A stretch of 64,000 nucleotides of DNA from Fomitopsis serialis (GCF_022376445.1 NW_025954985.1:372001-436000), one strand, 5' to 3'; shown: positions 10,561-21,943, counted from the stretch's first letter. Notes: generated by a model from the letters alone, not told the origin. A program made the numbers and translations.

Positions 10561-12052
10561 ATGCCCTCCAATCATATCATTATTTTTGACTTCGACTACG
10601 AAGGAACCCTACGACGCCTCCCCAATTCGGACGGAGCAACCATTGATCCGAGGTTGCTGCTCGAACAAGAGGTCATTGACCTCACCGCCGGCTATGACTC
10701 TGACTCGGATGACAACCGTGATTCCGACGACTCCGACTCCTACGGCGATTCCGACGAATCCAACGACGACTCCGACTCCGACGGTGACGGCAACGGCGAT
10801 AACGACTCCGACTCCGACGAGGGCAGCAGCGGCGACGGGAGTAACTGCGGCGACGAGAGTGACAGTGGCGACGAGACAGACAGCTGGCAGACAGAGAGCG
10901 ACAGCGAGACGGAGAGCGACGGCGAGATGGATGAATACATCGAGCCTCAGGTGAGCTCAAGCGCCGCCAAGGATCATTTGGACGAGGGCGACCTTCCGGC
11001 GTCCGCACTCGCACCCCCGCCACCTACCGCCGACGCTCCCAGGCGACCTGATCGCTTAGCATCAATGCCAACACCTGCGCCCCAGCCGCCTGCAGCGCAG
11101 CAGGCGGGTGTCAAGCGGGCAATGGGCCGTGAGCCTCTGCAAGACGCCCAGCCGCCGCGCAAGCAGGCGCGGACATGCCCATCGAAGCGAAGGCGGAGGA
11201 GACGGCGCCGACAGCACAGGCGGCCGTGAAGGAGAATGAGTCGGTGGGGCGGGAGCGGGAAGCCCCCAAGTGGGAGACGGGTACGGCCCCCCCACATTTA
11301 TTGAGAGATCCAAAGCAGCTGACGTTCCGCGATAGTGGCATTGCGGGATATGCAATGTCGATATCAAGAAGGACAATCGGACAATTGATTGACAGCCCCA
11401 GAAGTCGATCATTATCTATGGCGAGGTTCAGTGCATCGTCCTTCCCGAACCAGATCCCGAACTCACAGTAGTCGCAAAGGATGACCCGGGCATCATCTGG
11501 ACGGATGTCTGCTCTCCTTCAACGATGGCGACCTCAAGCATTTCCCGGCGGCCACAATTAGATCCACTTACATGGTCTGGGTCCTCTGCGGAGAACGACA
11601 AACAGAGGGTTCATTTTCTTTGAGTTCCCTGTGCATCACCCCTATTGACTGGATGAAATTGGCAGCGCACCTGCAAATTCTGCGACAAACCGCTGAACGA
11701 TGAACCAGGCATTCGTACAAGACATGTACAGAGCCGGGGACACCAGACGCGCCTGCCTGCCGAGATGCACCGCAAGCTGACGTTGAAATGTGACCGTTGT
11801 GGCCTGGTGTCACGGTCCAAAATGCAGAGATGGATCTGCCGATCCCTGACCTTCCTGAAGTCAAAAATCCAAAATGTGGAAAGTGGTGAGTCCTTCCGAA
11901 GTCTCTTGAGTGAACGTTGTGATTCATGTGACGCGCAAGAGCCGACCAAAGAGTCAGAGGTCATCGACCTCACCCAAGAGAACGATAGCGATTCGTTCGA
12001 TCAAGACGAAGAGTTCATGCTAATGGACGTACCTGAGCCAGCTGAACAATGA
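10561..12052 (+). CDS. Acidic protein with two VIDLT SUMO-interacting motifs and Cys/His pairs
   Basis: The start at 10561 gives MPSNHIIIFDFDYEG. Residues about 41-45 are VIDLT, followed at once by an acidic-serine tract (AGYDSDSDDNRDSDDSDS and on for about 80 residues). A Pro/Ala-rich region and a basic cluster (PPRKQAR) follow. Beyond a frame change near 11,178 the protein continues PIEAKAEETAP. Separate downstream exons carry WHCGICNVDIKKDNRT, then CKFCDKPLNDEPGIRTRHV and CDRCGLVSRSK, which are paired CxxC sites likely to bind zinc. The C-terminal exon has a second VIDLT (ESEVIDLTQENDSDSFDQDEE). A hydrophobic V/I-x-L core flanked by Asp/Ser is the canonical SUMO-interacting motif; two copies are seen in SUMO-targeted ligases and scaffold proteins. 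No RING pattern with full spacing could be assembled, so ligase function is not claimed. Confidence 0.55.
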
Positions 12053-12732
12053 CCACAGCCCCGCTAGCTGGCCTCCGCGCTTGTCACGCCGCCCAACTAG
12101 AGGCAGGCGAGACGGATCTGTAATCACAAGACATATTACGGCGAACAACGTTTGCGACTCGGTGAGTACGCTAGACTGATGATCCGTAACATGTCTCGTG
12201 CTTACCATCGGACAATAGGCCACATATCAAAGTCGGAGTTCATGGCGCCACATAAGCACAGAGCCCGAACAGTTGTCTTCGGAGGGCATGATGTGGAGAT
12301 ACGGTGATGTGATATAATCGATGATTTATTCCACCAAGGAAGCACCCGTCCACCTGTGAGCTCGCCGAAGCATCACAACGTAGCGTTATGTGGTATACAC
12401 CGGCTGCTACTCGACGAGATAAGGGGTGGAGTCGTCGCTCAGGAAGGCTGCAGCCCGAGTGGTCAGCGTGTTTCGATCATGATATCGACGCACAGCCGAC
12501 GTACTCTGTCCAGTCAGTAACACCGTCGGCTTCTACTGGTTCATGGTTCGTTGAGTGCGATAACTGAGCACGCAGTCAATCATGGCAACGATATAATCAC
12601 CTATTAGCAAATGAGGAATTTTACCCATGAACGTATGCATGCTCACCTGTGGCCGGCATCCATAATTTCTGGCCAATGTCCTGAAGCGTAGTATCTCATT
12701 TCACGATTCGATGTAGCCGTGTGGACCTTTCA
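12053..12732. other. Intergenic spacer
   Basis: AT-richer than its neighbours; no open frame or motif of note. It separates the converging acidic gene and IPK1. Confidence 0.5.
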
Positions 12733-14221
12733 TCATGGGGAGATGCGTATTCCCGCAAGAGAATCCACGCATGTTCGAGGCGCCTCAACCTGCGCGTGCG
12801 CGGTCGCGATCTCTCGATCCAGCTTCTCCCATTTTGCCAGACGCTTGATGCTTTTGATGTCCAGATCGATGAGCTTCACCTCCGACGGCGCGATCGCGCG
12901 TGTATGTGGGTCCTGCTGGTCCGCATCCACTGGATCACCCGCGCCGCCGTCTAGCGACACGGTGCCAGCTCGGTTTCCCATACGGATCATCAGTGAGCAG
13001 TCCTTGAATGTTGCTGAGAGCAAGTAAGCCAGACAGTGATACCTGAGCTCCGCCTTGTTAGGCTCCGGCTCGGCTTTCACGCCGACACAAGTGTCGCATA
13101 CCACGAGGTACTTATCAATGAAGCGCGTCCATTCCTCTGGTGTGGGTTCCGCTTCGCTGAAGCCGAGAGGCGGGTCGCTTTCATCATCCGAGTGTATGCG
13201 CCCCCAAAATGCAGAGAGGCCCTCGATGTCGAGCGGATCGAGTGTGCGTTGACGGAAGGAGAGTAAGCGCAGAACGGGGGTGTTTAGGAGGAAGGGGAGG
13301 AGCGCGTCACAGAACTGAGTGCGGAGCGTGTCTAGTGATGGGTCCGGCATGACCTCTGTCGCAGGTGCAAGGAGAGACTGGAGTGATGTCAACTAGAGCA
13401 GAAGGTCAGAGACTATTCTTAGAGCGCAACGTCCGCGAGATGTGCATACATCTGACGCCGGCTTGAGGACGCGTCCATTCGCAAAGATCCTGAGGTTGTT
13501 TATACCACCCTCCGTTCGTACCCACGCATCCCACAGCGCACGGAGCGCTACGCGAACACGACTTTCGTTGCCTGAATATAAGTCCAAGGGACAAAAATCG
13601 GATGGAACGTCTTTCTCCGCGGCGCCCTTCATGCGTGCGTGCATGCAGAAGCGGCAGGTGCGTGTCTTGATCGAGCGAGTGGTGGGGGAAAAGAGGTCAG
13701 GACAAGGGAGGAAGCCCCACTTTGGCTGTGGAGACCACGAGTCAGACAAGATTATCAACTGAGCGCACAGAAAGCGACACGCGCACCTTGATCTCGACAG
13801 CACAACCAGATCCACCAATCAGGTTGTCGGCGAGGACTGCTGTCTCTCTGTCTGTGTCGACCCTATCCTCCACTCTCCTTGCTTCGGGACGACTCGCCTC
13901 TGCCGCTTCAGCCAACAGCTGCACCCATGCCTTGTCAACCTTCACGACCTGGACATGCGGCAGAAACTCGTCTGGAACGAGTCGGCGTATGGCCACCTCC
14001 TGGAAGGCAATAACAGGATCGTCAAGGTCACCCCGTCGCGGGGCAGGTGCGGGTACGTCGATTGTGGCTGGTTTGACCGCGATCTTGCGCAGACGAAGGA
14101 CTTTGTTGGTGAACAATGGATGCACCGGACCAACGTAGGAGAAGACGATGGCCGAGCCGCCTTCTGCGATGTACCTCCAGTTCACAGTAACAGTCTCAGA
14201 CACCAGGCTATTCATGGCCAA
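12733..14221 (-). CDS. IPK1: Inositol-pentakisphosphate 2-kinase
   Basis: Phosphorylates the 2-position of inositol pentakisphosphate to make phytic acid (InsP6), a nuclear cofactor for mRNA export and other processes. The N-terminal exon begins MAMNSLVSETVTVNWRYIAE and has the nucleotide-binding EGGSAIVFSYVG and VLRLRK. EFLPHVQVVKVDKAW follows. The exon ends at GCAVEIK, and after an intron (about 13,790-13,727) the next begins PKWGFLPCPDLF; together they make the hallmark EIKPKWGF. TCRFCMHARMKG and FCPLDLYSG are further family signatures (Cys/His zinc site and specificity loop). The last exon contains LSATFKDCSLMIRM and VKLIDLDIKSIKRL, the C-terminal catalytic Asp region. Three exons are visible, with no frameshift. 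The C-terminal HAQVEAPRTCVDSL tail is unremarkable. Confidence 0.93.
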
Positions 14222-14711
14222 TAGTACGGGGCTGACGGGACAGGGGAAGTATCATTTGTTGCGTCGCACCATGCGGACAGATGACTGGAGTGTTATGGTA
14301 TGATACAGATCGTACAAACAGACTCGGAGTGGGTTGACACTAAGAGCCTACCGGTCAAAACACGATCACGTGCTTGGCGCGTAAATGCGACTCCCGCCTG
14401 GGGCGACTCGTATTACAGCCTTTCAGGACGCGTATAGTATTCTATTTCGCGAAACCATGGCATCATATAGGTCGTTCGACAATAACAAGGATGCACAGCA
14501 ATAGCAGCAGCATACCGTTCAATCCGTACTAGTACATGATTGGTCTCTGTCGATCAGTTTAACTACCTCGAAGTCTGGCAATCGGAGTTTGTAGGCGCTA
14601 TTCGCACAGATGTCTCTAGAAAAAATACAGGTATCATGTCTTCTTTCTCTGCGACACCATGGCTAAAGTAGCGATTGAGCGGTGAAGATCGCAGGACTAA
14701 CATGGGACGAC
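14222..14711. other. Intergenic spacer
   Basis: No gene seen. It is the promoter-proximal region of IPK1 and the 3' region of the F-box gene. Confidence 0.5.
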
Positions 14712-16878
14712 TCACTGGTATTCAAGATACTCTTCTAGATCGGAATGGAGGCATGGCGGTATGCATTTGCGGCAACTCCATGATGCGTTGTTCTGCATGA
14801 GCTTTGACTCGTGTTTCTTTGCATTGGCCGTATCCGTCGAGTCAGCAATTCGCCAGACCGACATGTCGTGATTGACTGTGTTTGTTCAATGATCTATCGG
14901 CAAGTTGCATAATTGTCAAGGACTACTCGGTCAGAGCATTCGATTCCACTCACCGCGGCGCGCCAGGTCATAATTGCGCTGCCTTGCGTAGCAAGTCTGA
15001 TGTCAAGGGCATCCATCTCCTTTGCAGTCGTCGTCTCCGGATCTTTGCCACAGAACCGTACGATTTGGCACGCCGGTTCAGACAACTTGTATTCACGAAG
15101 CCGCATTAAGAATGGACGCATGATATCTTGCAAGGACTGGGGATACGTGTCTTGTTGGGTTACCGAGGAGCGCACGCGCTGGCAGCTGTGGGCCACCACG
15201 TTCGGGAAGAACAGACAGGTTTGAACACAATCTCCGCAGCGAAACGTTGTCGCCGCGAGTTCTAGCGGGTCGACATTCTGTGGGAATCGCATGGTGGAGC
15301 GCATCAGGTCCCGTAGTTGGTTGCATACGCGTGATCTCCACCCCTCCAGAATCGCGCCCACCTGCGCTTGCAGCGCCATGAAGCTATGCTGATGCACGCA
15401 TTCCTTCGCAGGCCGGTTCATGATTTCGCAGATTTCTGGTGTGAGCGCGATATCATCCATGTCCACGCCATAAGCCCATAACTCCGGATGTTCTGCTAAG
15501 TGTTGATTGAGAAGCTTGCGGCCTGCCACATAAAAGGCCTCCCAGCGTCTGTACATACGGCTCTCCCATTTGTAAGCACGGCGTTCCTCTCGGATCTCCT
15601 GCATGCACTCCAGGATTTCTCCCTGGATCGCCCGCCAACCTGGGTACATCTGTAAGTAACGGCATACGTGCACGGAAAGCTCTCGCACTACGCACGACGC
15701 TCGGTCATCGGTCCATGTGTATTCATTAGTGGATAGTTTCTCATGACTGAGAGTAGGCCTCTTGAGATTGAGCCTCGCCCAAGGAACTTGAGCTCTGCAC
15801 CCCACCCCAGTGATCTTAATTTGGAGTCGACGCTATGACGATCGATGAACAGCGTGTACAATGATTGACTGAAGGATGCATACAATTCGAAACGTTCGCC
15901 CTCCAGGCGTTCACTCTCGCGTATAGACGAATAGCCGAACCAGCCCTCGCACGACTCTTGGAACTATGCGCGACGGTGATCAGATAAATCGAGCGGCTTG
16001 GACTTGCGCAACTCACCTTTGCTAATTTCTTGACGTGCTGAGTCTGTCCTTGGACATATTGCTCCAGGGCTTTCTTGTTACGAGATTTAGATAGCCCTTT
16101 CCATGTATCGATGACTTCCTGCGCTTCAGATCGAAGGCAATAACCACGACCGGACTAAGGAGCACGGTAAGAGAACTAAATTGCTACGTCAATGTTGCAG
16201 CTCTACCATCACAAAGATATCCTTTGGAATCTTGTCCATCCTTCGTTCTCGAAATAGATCGTGTTGATCCACGACACTGCCCGCAAGAAAACATAAATTC
16301 ATACGGAATGTCAATGGAACGTGCATCATGAAACTCACAGCTGAGGCCTGCATGTCTTGCAAAGCCGCACAAAGAGCGACCAGTATACATGGGGTGCTTC
16401 GCGTTTCCCACAGGCCTTGGAATCAGTGAAGGCAGCGGTAAGCCATACCACTGTCTTCGTCAAACAGAATCTGACTTACCGTACAAATGGGCGAGAAGAC
16501 TAGGGCGACCCAGGCAGGTTCAATTAATTCCTTCGGACACCGAGGAAGAGGGCCGTCGACTTGTTTCAGAGACTGTTTCCAGTAGTAGGCTGAACTCTTC
16601 CTCATCAGGAATGCGTGGAATGCCTTGGACGTTCGCGTGAGGCTGAGTAGATCGTGTGGCAGGAGATGCCGCAGGATCTATGTATCGTCAGAAACATACA
16701 CCGAGAACCTCAGAGGCGTGTCAGACTTTCACAGACTCACCTCATGGATGATATCCATTGGCATGTTCAACATGTCTGAGTCTTGAAGGCCACTTCGTGT
16801 CCGACTGCGCGTATTTCGTACTTTCAAATCTGCGGAGACCATAGGTGTCTTCAACCGCTTGATTATTCTAGGTGGCAT
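14712..16878 (-). CDS. F-box protein with CxxC zinc-ribbon insert
   Basis: Likely substrate-recognition subunit of an SCF ubiquitin ligase. The start at 16878 gives MPPRIIKRLKTPMVSADLK. Exon 1 ends at 16741 and exon 2 starts at 16677; together they encode the F-box LNMPMDIIHEILRHLLPHDL plus LSLTRTSKAFHAFLM. An intron with donor near 16,481 and acceptor near 16,419 then joins ICT to ACGKREAPHVYWSLFVRLC, making CTACGK..LCKTC, a two-CxxC zinc ribbon usual in agaricomycete F-box proteins. Later exons give SGRGYCLRSEAQEVIDTWKG and an all-helical middle part, and RREERRAYKWESRMYRRWEA-type charged helices. The last exon reads SWSCRKCIPPCLHSDLEEYL with TGA at 14712-14714. A one-base frame change near 15,778 (GGG run) is needed between AELKFLG and LNLKRPTLSHEK. 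The substrate is unknown. Confidence 0.7.
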
Positions 16879-17276
16879 GGTCAAAGTTGTTGCCTCAAAA
16901 GGCGGAGTAGATGGGTGGATGAACGTTCTCTGAGCAGTGAGCGACGCGACGATCGCGTGTGGACCTCAACGCGTCGCGATAAGCACGTGACGACCTAACG
17001 CGCCTGTGGCTGTGAGCGCTCAGCACTCCTCAGGTCGGCTCCTCTCGAGACTCGACTGGCGCGGCGAAGCTGATATTGAACTGATTAACTGACCAATACT
17101 GTCAAACGAGGCGCTTCTGCGCCGAGTAGGCGGAAGTGCGGTACACATATAAAACGCACGAAACCACGCCATACATACATTGACTATGAACGAGTACACA
17201 GTTCACCGGCCTTCAGAAAATCCAATGCCCGGAAGGCGAGCACACTATTTACGGCCCTCTAGGCTTATCTAGCTGG
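16879..17276. other. Intergenic spacer upstream of the F-box gene
   Basis: Contains ACATATAAAACG at about 17,144, a TATA-like run on the plus strand with no plus-strand gene after it; otherwise nothing. Confidence 0.4.
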
Positions 17277-18700
17277 TTACTCCCCTCCAAAAAGCTCGTT
17301 CCACAGCGCTGGTCCAGGTGCCGACCCGAACTCCGGTAGGGATGCATCCTTCCAGACAGCACCGGCGCTGATCGTTGGGTCGACCGATGACTGTTGCCGC
17401 GCGATGAACCCGTGTGATGCTAGACGTCCATTCGCATGCCCAGGTCCTAAGTTAGACATGTCGCCACAAAGCCCCGGCAGCAAGGTCCGCTCGTCATAGT
17501 ACTTGCCGCTCGTCGTCATCGGAGGGAAGGATCGTCCAGGATAAGGCGTGATCGGCGGAGGGTAGCTTGGACATCGTTGAAACATAGCTTGTTCGAACAT
17601 GGCACCAGAGGTAGCGAACACCTTCGCACGGTCATTGACAGTCTCGCCCAGTTGGAAGTAACCTTCGTCAGTCGGCGTTACCAAGGGCGTGTATCTCGAA
17701 GACGAGCTGGAGCTAGAACCGTTGGAAAGCGATGGCACAGTAAGGCGAGGCAACGAGATGTTGTTGTACGACCGCGTCCATTGTGGGCCGGCAGCAGGCT
17801 GAGGGTAATGATAACCGCTAGGCTCCGTTCCGACTGCAGTATCCACGATCATGTCTTGACCAACCATGGCACCTGGGGCGGACCAGGCGCCACTCGCGCC
17901 AACTCCTGAGGCGAGGTCACTATTGAGCCTAGAGATTTATGAGATATGAACCATAGTGCAACGACTGGATAGAAAACTCACGCAAGCCTTGATCTGGACC
18001 GTGTCATGCGTGCAGGCCTTGACATTGCCGCTGGCTCCTGCTCACCGTGGCTTCTCGTCCTCCTTGGGGATAGATCAATTGTATCCGATAGAAGACCCTC
18101 CTTTTGCAGCTTCCTGAGTTGTGTCCTCACGGCTTTGTGGTCTAAGACATAACCGCAAGTAGCGCCAAGTCTGATGCACCTTTCGCAGCTCGGACGGCCT
18201 CCGTTACACTAGTAGTCGAATGATCAGTGTGGCGATGAATGCAAGTAGACGCGCATCACGTACCTTTGTCTTCCTAATTCTGCACCTCTCGCACGCCTGT
18301 GGCGTGCGCTTCCCCTTCTCTATGCGTCGTCTTGCGGGGGAAGTGTCGCAGGACCTAGATGGGAGCGGAAGTGGAGGGAGGCCCGCAATACGGTTCACGA
18401 CGCCTTGAGCTTCGCTGTCCAAAGGAAGCATGAATTCCTGGAGCTTCGTCCTCGGGGCGGGGAATTGGAGAGTCCCATGGCAGTGACCACGGCGTCCATG
18501 TCTACATCGGCCTCGCGGAGAGCACTATCCGTATGGTCGATCACCACAAAGTTGACCGGACGCGTCGGCTGTGGTGCAACAATTTGAAGAAGAGACGGAC
18601 ATATGGTCTCGCTTGCAGGGGGTGCCGACACAGACGATGGCAGCACAGAAGAGTCCGAAGAGGCCAGCTCGTCGAAGAAGGCTGAGACCGATGCCGCCAT
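17277..18700 (-). CDS. Zn2Cys6 fungal-type transcription factor
   Basis: DNA-binding regulator. The start at 18700 gives MAASVSAFFDELASSDSS. The zinc cluster is split by an intron: ACERCRIRKTK ends one exon near 18,262, and CNGGRPSCERCIRLGATC opens the next near 18,209. The joined spacing is C-x2-C-x6-C-x6-C-x2-C-x6-C, with the typical basic RIRKTK between Cys 2 and 3. It is followed by a linker and a basic helix (HKAVRTQLRKLQKEGLL) where dimerisation elements normally lie. The C-terminal exon is Ser/Pro/Tyr-rich with no middle homology domain visible, and ends ALWNELFGGE at 17277. A one-base frame change at the GGG near 18,474 is needed to join AVVTAMG to TLQFPAPRTKLQEFMLP. Target genes are unknown. 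Confidence 0.8.
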
Positions 18701-19566
18701 TGTGAGTCTGTTACGGATGGAAGTGAGGGCTGAAGTGAAGCACAGTGAGTCGACAGTCGTTCATTCTTTGACCTATAGGCATTCGAGTCTTGCCTGCGAA
18801 TCGCGATGACACCGCAGATCGGTTGAGACCCAAAGAACGTACTCACCTCAGGCTCAGGTCCAACACCTCGCTAGAGCTCCATCACAGGCGTATTCCCAGC
18901 CATGATCGCCCTTTAGTCGGCCGACATTCACCAAAAAAGGAAAGGCTGCTGGCTCATGATGAATTCGCAGGAAGGCGTATAGATGAACTTTGCCATCGAA
19001 GTTGCTACGTTGCAGATCCCCGATCGCAAACAGATCTCAGACTCAGATGTGAGCACGTCCATTGTCCCACGAATCGCTTAGGGTCCGCTTAGGGCTCTCA
19101 CCAACTTACACTCACCAAGTCCCATCAAGAAGCCTAAGCCAAACCTCTGGCCATAGTTGGGTCTCGCTCTCGAAGAGCGGACTAAAGACGAAACCGTACG
19201 TCAACGCTTCGTCAACGCACTACTAACAACCGTTCCGCAGGAATTGATCGGACTTTCGCACTGTCGCGTTGCCAGAGCGTCTCGTAGGCTGTATGCAATT
19301 GCCTGATGAGTTGCCCTTCCCCTGCAAAGTGTTATACATTTCCTCGCCGTGCAGGAGGCTAGAGAGAGCAAACTCGTCCCGGGCTTCAATTGGGAAACGT
19401 GCGACCCCGCTTTATAGCGGTCTGCGGTGTTTGTAGATGTCGTTGAGTGGCAAAATATAGTCTGAGATCTTTCGTATCACATTTATCCTGGAATAGACTG
19501 AGTGATGATCCTTCATGATTTCCCAGTCATTTCCTTGGCACCAATCCTACCCAAGATAAGTGGAAA
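18701..19566. other. Upstream region of the Zn2Cys6 gene
   Basis: No confident gene. A 44-codon minus-strand frame (about 19,055-18,920) followed by a good splice donor could be an upstream ORF in the leader of the transcription factor gene; that is inference. Confidence 0.35.
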
Positions 19567-20190
19567 TCAATAGCCATCCCGTGCGAAATGGAGAACGTGT
19601 ATACTACGAGGATCTGCCAAATGCAAGCTGTGTAGTTCGACCCCGAGCCTCTGGATCCTCGGGTAGAAATGATTCATGTCGAGCTCGTATAATCCAGACT
19701 CGATCAGGCGGTCCAAGACGCGCATGATCCACTGCGCGCAGCTCCACGGGACATCTCTCGTAGTCTTGCTGTCGCCCTGCTCCGCCTCCTGCTCTTCGAT
19801 GAACTCTTTTAGATCATGGTGCGGAAGGTCCGCGTCGGGGAGACGCACGGCTCCCAAACAGGTCAACGAGCGCTGTGATGACAAGAGGTCGACGGCCGTC
19901 TGGTGCGCGAGGTGCCATGTACGCTTGACAGCCACACTGTTCGGCAGCGATAAATTGTTGCCATTGAACACCGGTCCTACGGCTGTCTGTGAAGCATCCA
20001 CCGAGTCCTTCCCGCTGCCCGGGGAAGGATCGACGACGTCTATGACCTGGAATAGATCGACGCACGACCAGTCGGGTGCTTGATCGCTGAGATCAGAGGG
20101 GAGGACTCGGAGCGCAATTGACCAATGAAATCTGCCCATTGATGGGTCGAGGGCCTCCAACACGACGTAGATTGAGGCACGGTCGGTCAT
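19567..20190 (-). CDS. Small HW/WSC-family protein, copy A
   Basis: Uncharacterised 207-residue protein encoded in one exon, paralogous to the product at 23130-23618. Shared blocks are an N-terminal beta strand then RFHW, VRLPDADLP, an acidic EQEAEQGD, WSCAQWIMRVLDRLIESGLY and DMNHF. Copy A has about 45 extra residues in the N-terminal half (residues about 40-85). The invariant His-Trp and the Cys of WSC are spaced as in cysteine-hydrolase folds, but I see no proof of catalysis. No signal peptide or membrane helix is visible. It lies head-to-head with an APH-like kinase gene 466 bases away. The family looks basidiomycete-specific (compare DUF6914-type entries), but I am not sure of the name. 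Confidence 0.7.
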   Translation of the reverse strand: MTDRASIYVVLEALDPSMGRFHWSIALRVLPSDLSDQAPDWSCVDLFQVIDVVDPSPGSGKDSVDASQTAVGPVFNGNNLSLPNSVAVKRTWHLAHQTAVDLLSSQRSLTCLGAVRLPDADLPHHDLKEFIEEQEAEQGDSKTTRDVPWSCAQWIMRVLDRLIESGLYELDMNHFYPRIQRLGVELHSLHLADPRSIHVLHFARDGY

Positions 20191-20655
20191 CCCGCACTAA
20201 CGAAGCCTAATTCTATGAAGATGTTACGGTCCCATCAATCGTATTGCGCAAGCCGTAGGTATTAGATTGTACCGACCTTCACTCCGTGTGGGCTACTGAT
20301 GTACTCGCACTAACTAAAGCTAGGCACCGACGGGGAGGAAGTCGTTCGAGTCAAGTATCTGAGACCTATGCGAACAATGTGAGTGCCTAGCAGTCAGTAC
20401 CTGAGGTAGACTTCGTCAATACCCTAAGTAGTCGATATACACTGTGGTCTTGAGCAGCGACAGGCTGATGCCGGCGGACCTTACAATGAGTTACTGACGA
20501 CTCAAGCTCGTATTAGTAAGCCGTATTGAGGCAATAGGCGCCCATGAATATGTGCACGCCACACCGGCCCGGGGCCTCTGTCGACGGTCGACGGTCGCCC
20601 AGCTTCGAGTCCCCTTCCTCCTCTGTTGCTCCGAGCCAGACCGTTTCGCATTGAA
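20191..20655. promoter_or_regulatory. Shared divergent spacer of HW/WSC copy A and APH copy 1
   Basis: 466 bases between two divergent starts with no open frame of interest; probably carries both promoters. No clear TATA was found. Confidence 0.35.
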
Positions 20656-21658
20656 ATGTCTCTACAATTGTCGAACCACCAATCTATGCCAGTGGCGCCA
20701 CCAAATCCGTACGGATTTCGTGACCCTAGGAGTGTCCCCGGGAAACCCAGAGGAGTCGACATCCTCATCGCAGCGCAAGAGCGCCAGCTCAAGCGTTCAC
20801 GCTACGAACGGTGGATGCAATGCGCAGCGAATAGGTTGCAAATGACCGTGCTCAATTCCTTGCGTACAATTCGCAATCTCATGTGGCGTTGTAAGCAACA
20901 TTGTAACTAGAACGTTCCGCTTACGCTTAAGCTTGCGGTTAGTCACTCTAGGCCGATGGTTTTGGATTAAAGCTTGCCATGGAACAGACACGATAGAAGT
21001 CGAGACGATGCGCATGATCTCCTCTCGCACGCGGATACCCGTCCCTCATGTCTGGACACACTTCGTCTGGAGTGGTAGACGCTATATCATAATGAGCCGG
21101 ATCAGAGGTGTGGCGCTGTCGACTGTATGGTATACAGCAGGGCCGCAGTTCAGAGAAGTTATCGTTGAGCAACTAGCCAGTTGCTTCGATGAATTACGAA
21201 CGTTACGCACTCCTTATGGCCGTCGTATCTGCTCCGTGCTGGGGGGGCCAGTACGGGACTTCCGACTTCGATACCAACATGTAGGACCGTTTGAAGATGA
21301 AGACGACTTCAATCTTCGTGGCGCACGATTCTACAACGACTTCGAATCCCTCCCCGCCGAATGCATGCCACAGCTCGTCGCAGCTGCGCACTCGATTAAG
21401 CACGGCATTGTGTTCACACACGGTGATCTTGCTACGCGAAATGTCATGGTCGACGGCACCAAAGTTACAGCGATACTTGACTGGGAATGTGCTGCTTGGT
21501 TTCCCGAACATTGGGAATATTGCAAATCGATCTTCGCTACGCCATCGTGGGTCCGTGAAGATTGGCTTCCATGGCTCCGCCGTATGCTTCCTGTCTATGA
21601 CTTGGAAGCTGAAGCCGACAAGATGCTCGTGCAAGGACTCTGGGAACCATTTCTCTAG
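20656..21658 (+). CDS. APH-like small-molecule kinase, copy 1
   Basis: Protein of the aminoglycoside phosphotransferase (choline-kinase-like) fold, 316 residues. Exon 1 is 20656-20890 (MSLQLSNHQSMPVAPPNPYG) and exon 2 is 20943-21658, with the intron in phase 1; both splice sites are clean. The N-lobe contains GRWFWIK and the helix ETMRMISSRTRIPVPHVW. The catalytic loop is FTHGDLATRNVMV (about residue 238), followed by ILDWECAAWFP, which holds the metal-binding Asp. The usual HGDLxPxN has Ala-Thr in place of Asp/Ser-Pro here. The substrate is unknown; this family is very large in agaricomycetes. A second copy follows 285 bases downstream in the same direction. Confidence 0.85.
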
Positions 21659-21943
21659 TACTGTCCCACGTAATCGGTCGCGTAGGTAGGTGAATGGGTG
21701 ACAGACTTTATTAGAGAGCTTTTTGGTAATGTCTTTATCACAGATTACCTTGCGACTGCAAGGTTTCTGCCCGGTCGCAAACTCGGGCGTGAGAACTGCA
21801 ACTTATCGTGGTTTGTTTGTCCTCCTGCCGCAAATGGTCGCAACTTGCTCTTTCGCTGTCTAAGACTCTAAGCCAAGACAGTTAAACTTGACACGTTGAA
21901 CTGTGTAGATCTCTGCTGCCTTCTTCCTTGTTCGAGACAGAAA

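Noticed and set aside
12970..13010. A 29-base intron in IPK1 before ATFKDC
   Set aside because: Too short for splicing, and the frame reads through (YHCLAYLLSATFKDC) without it.
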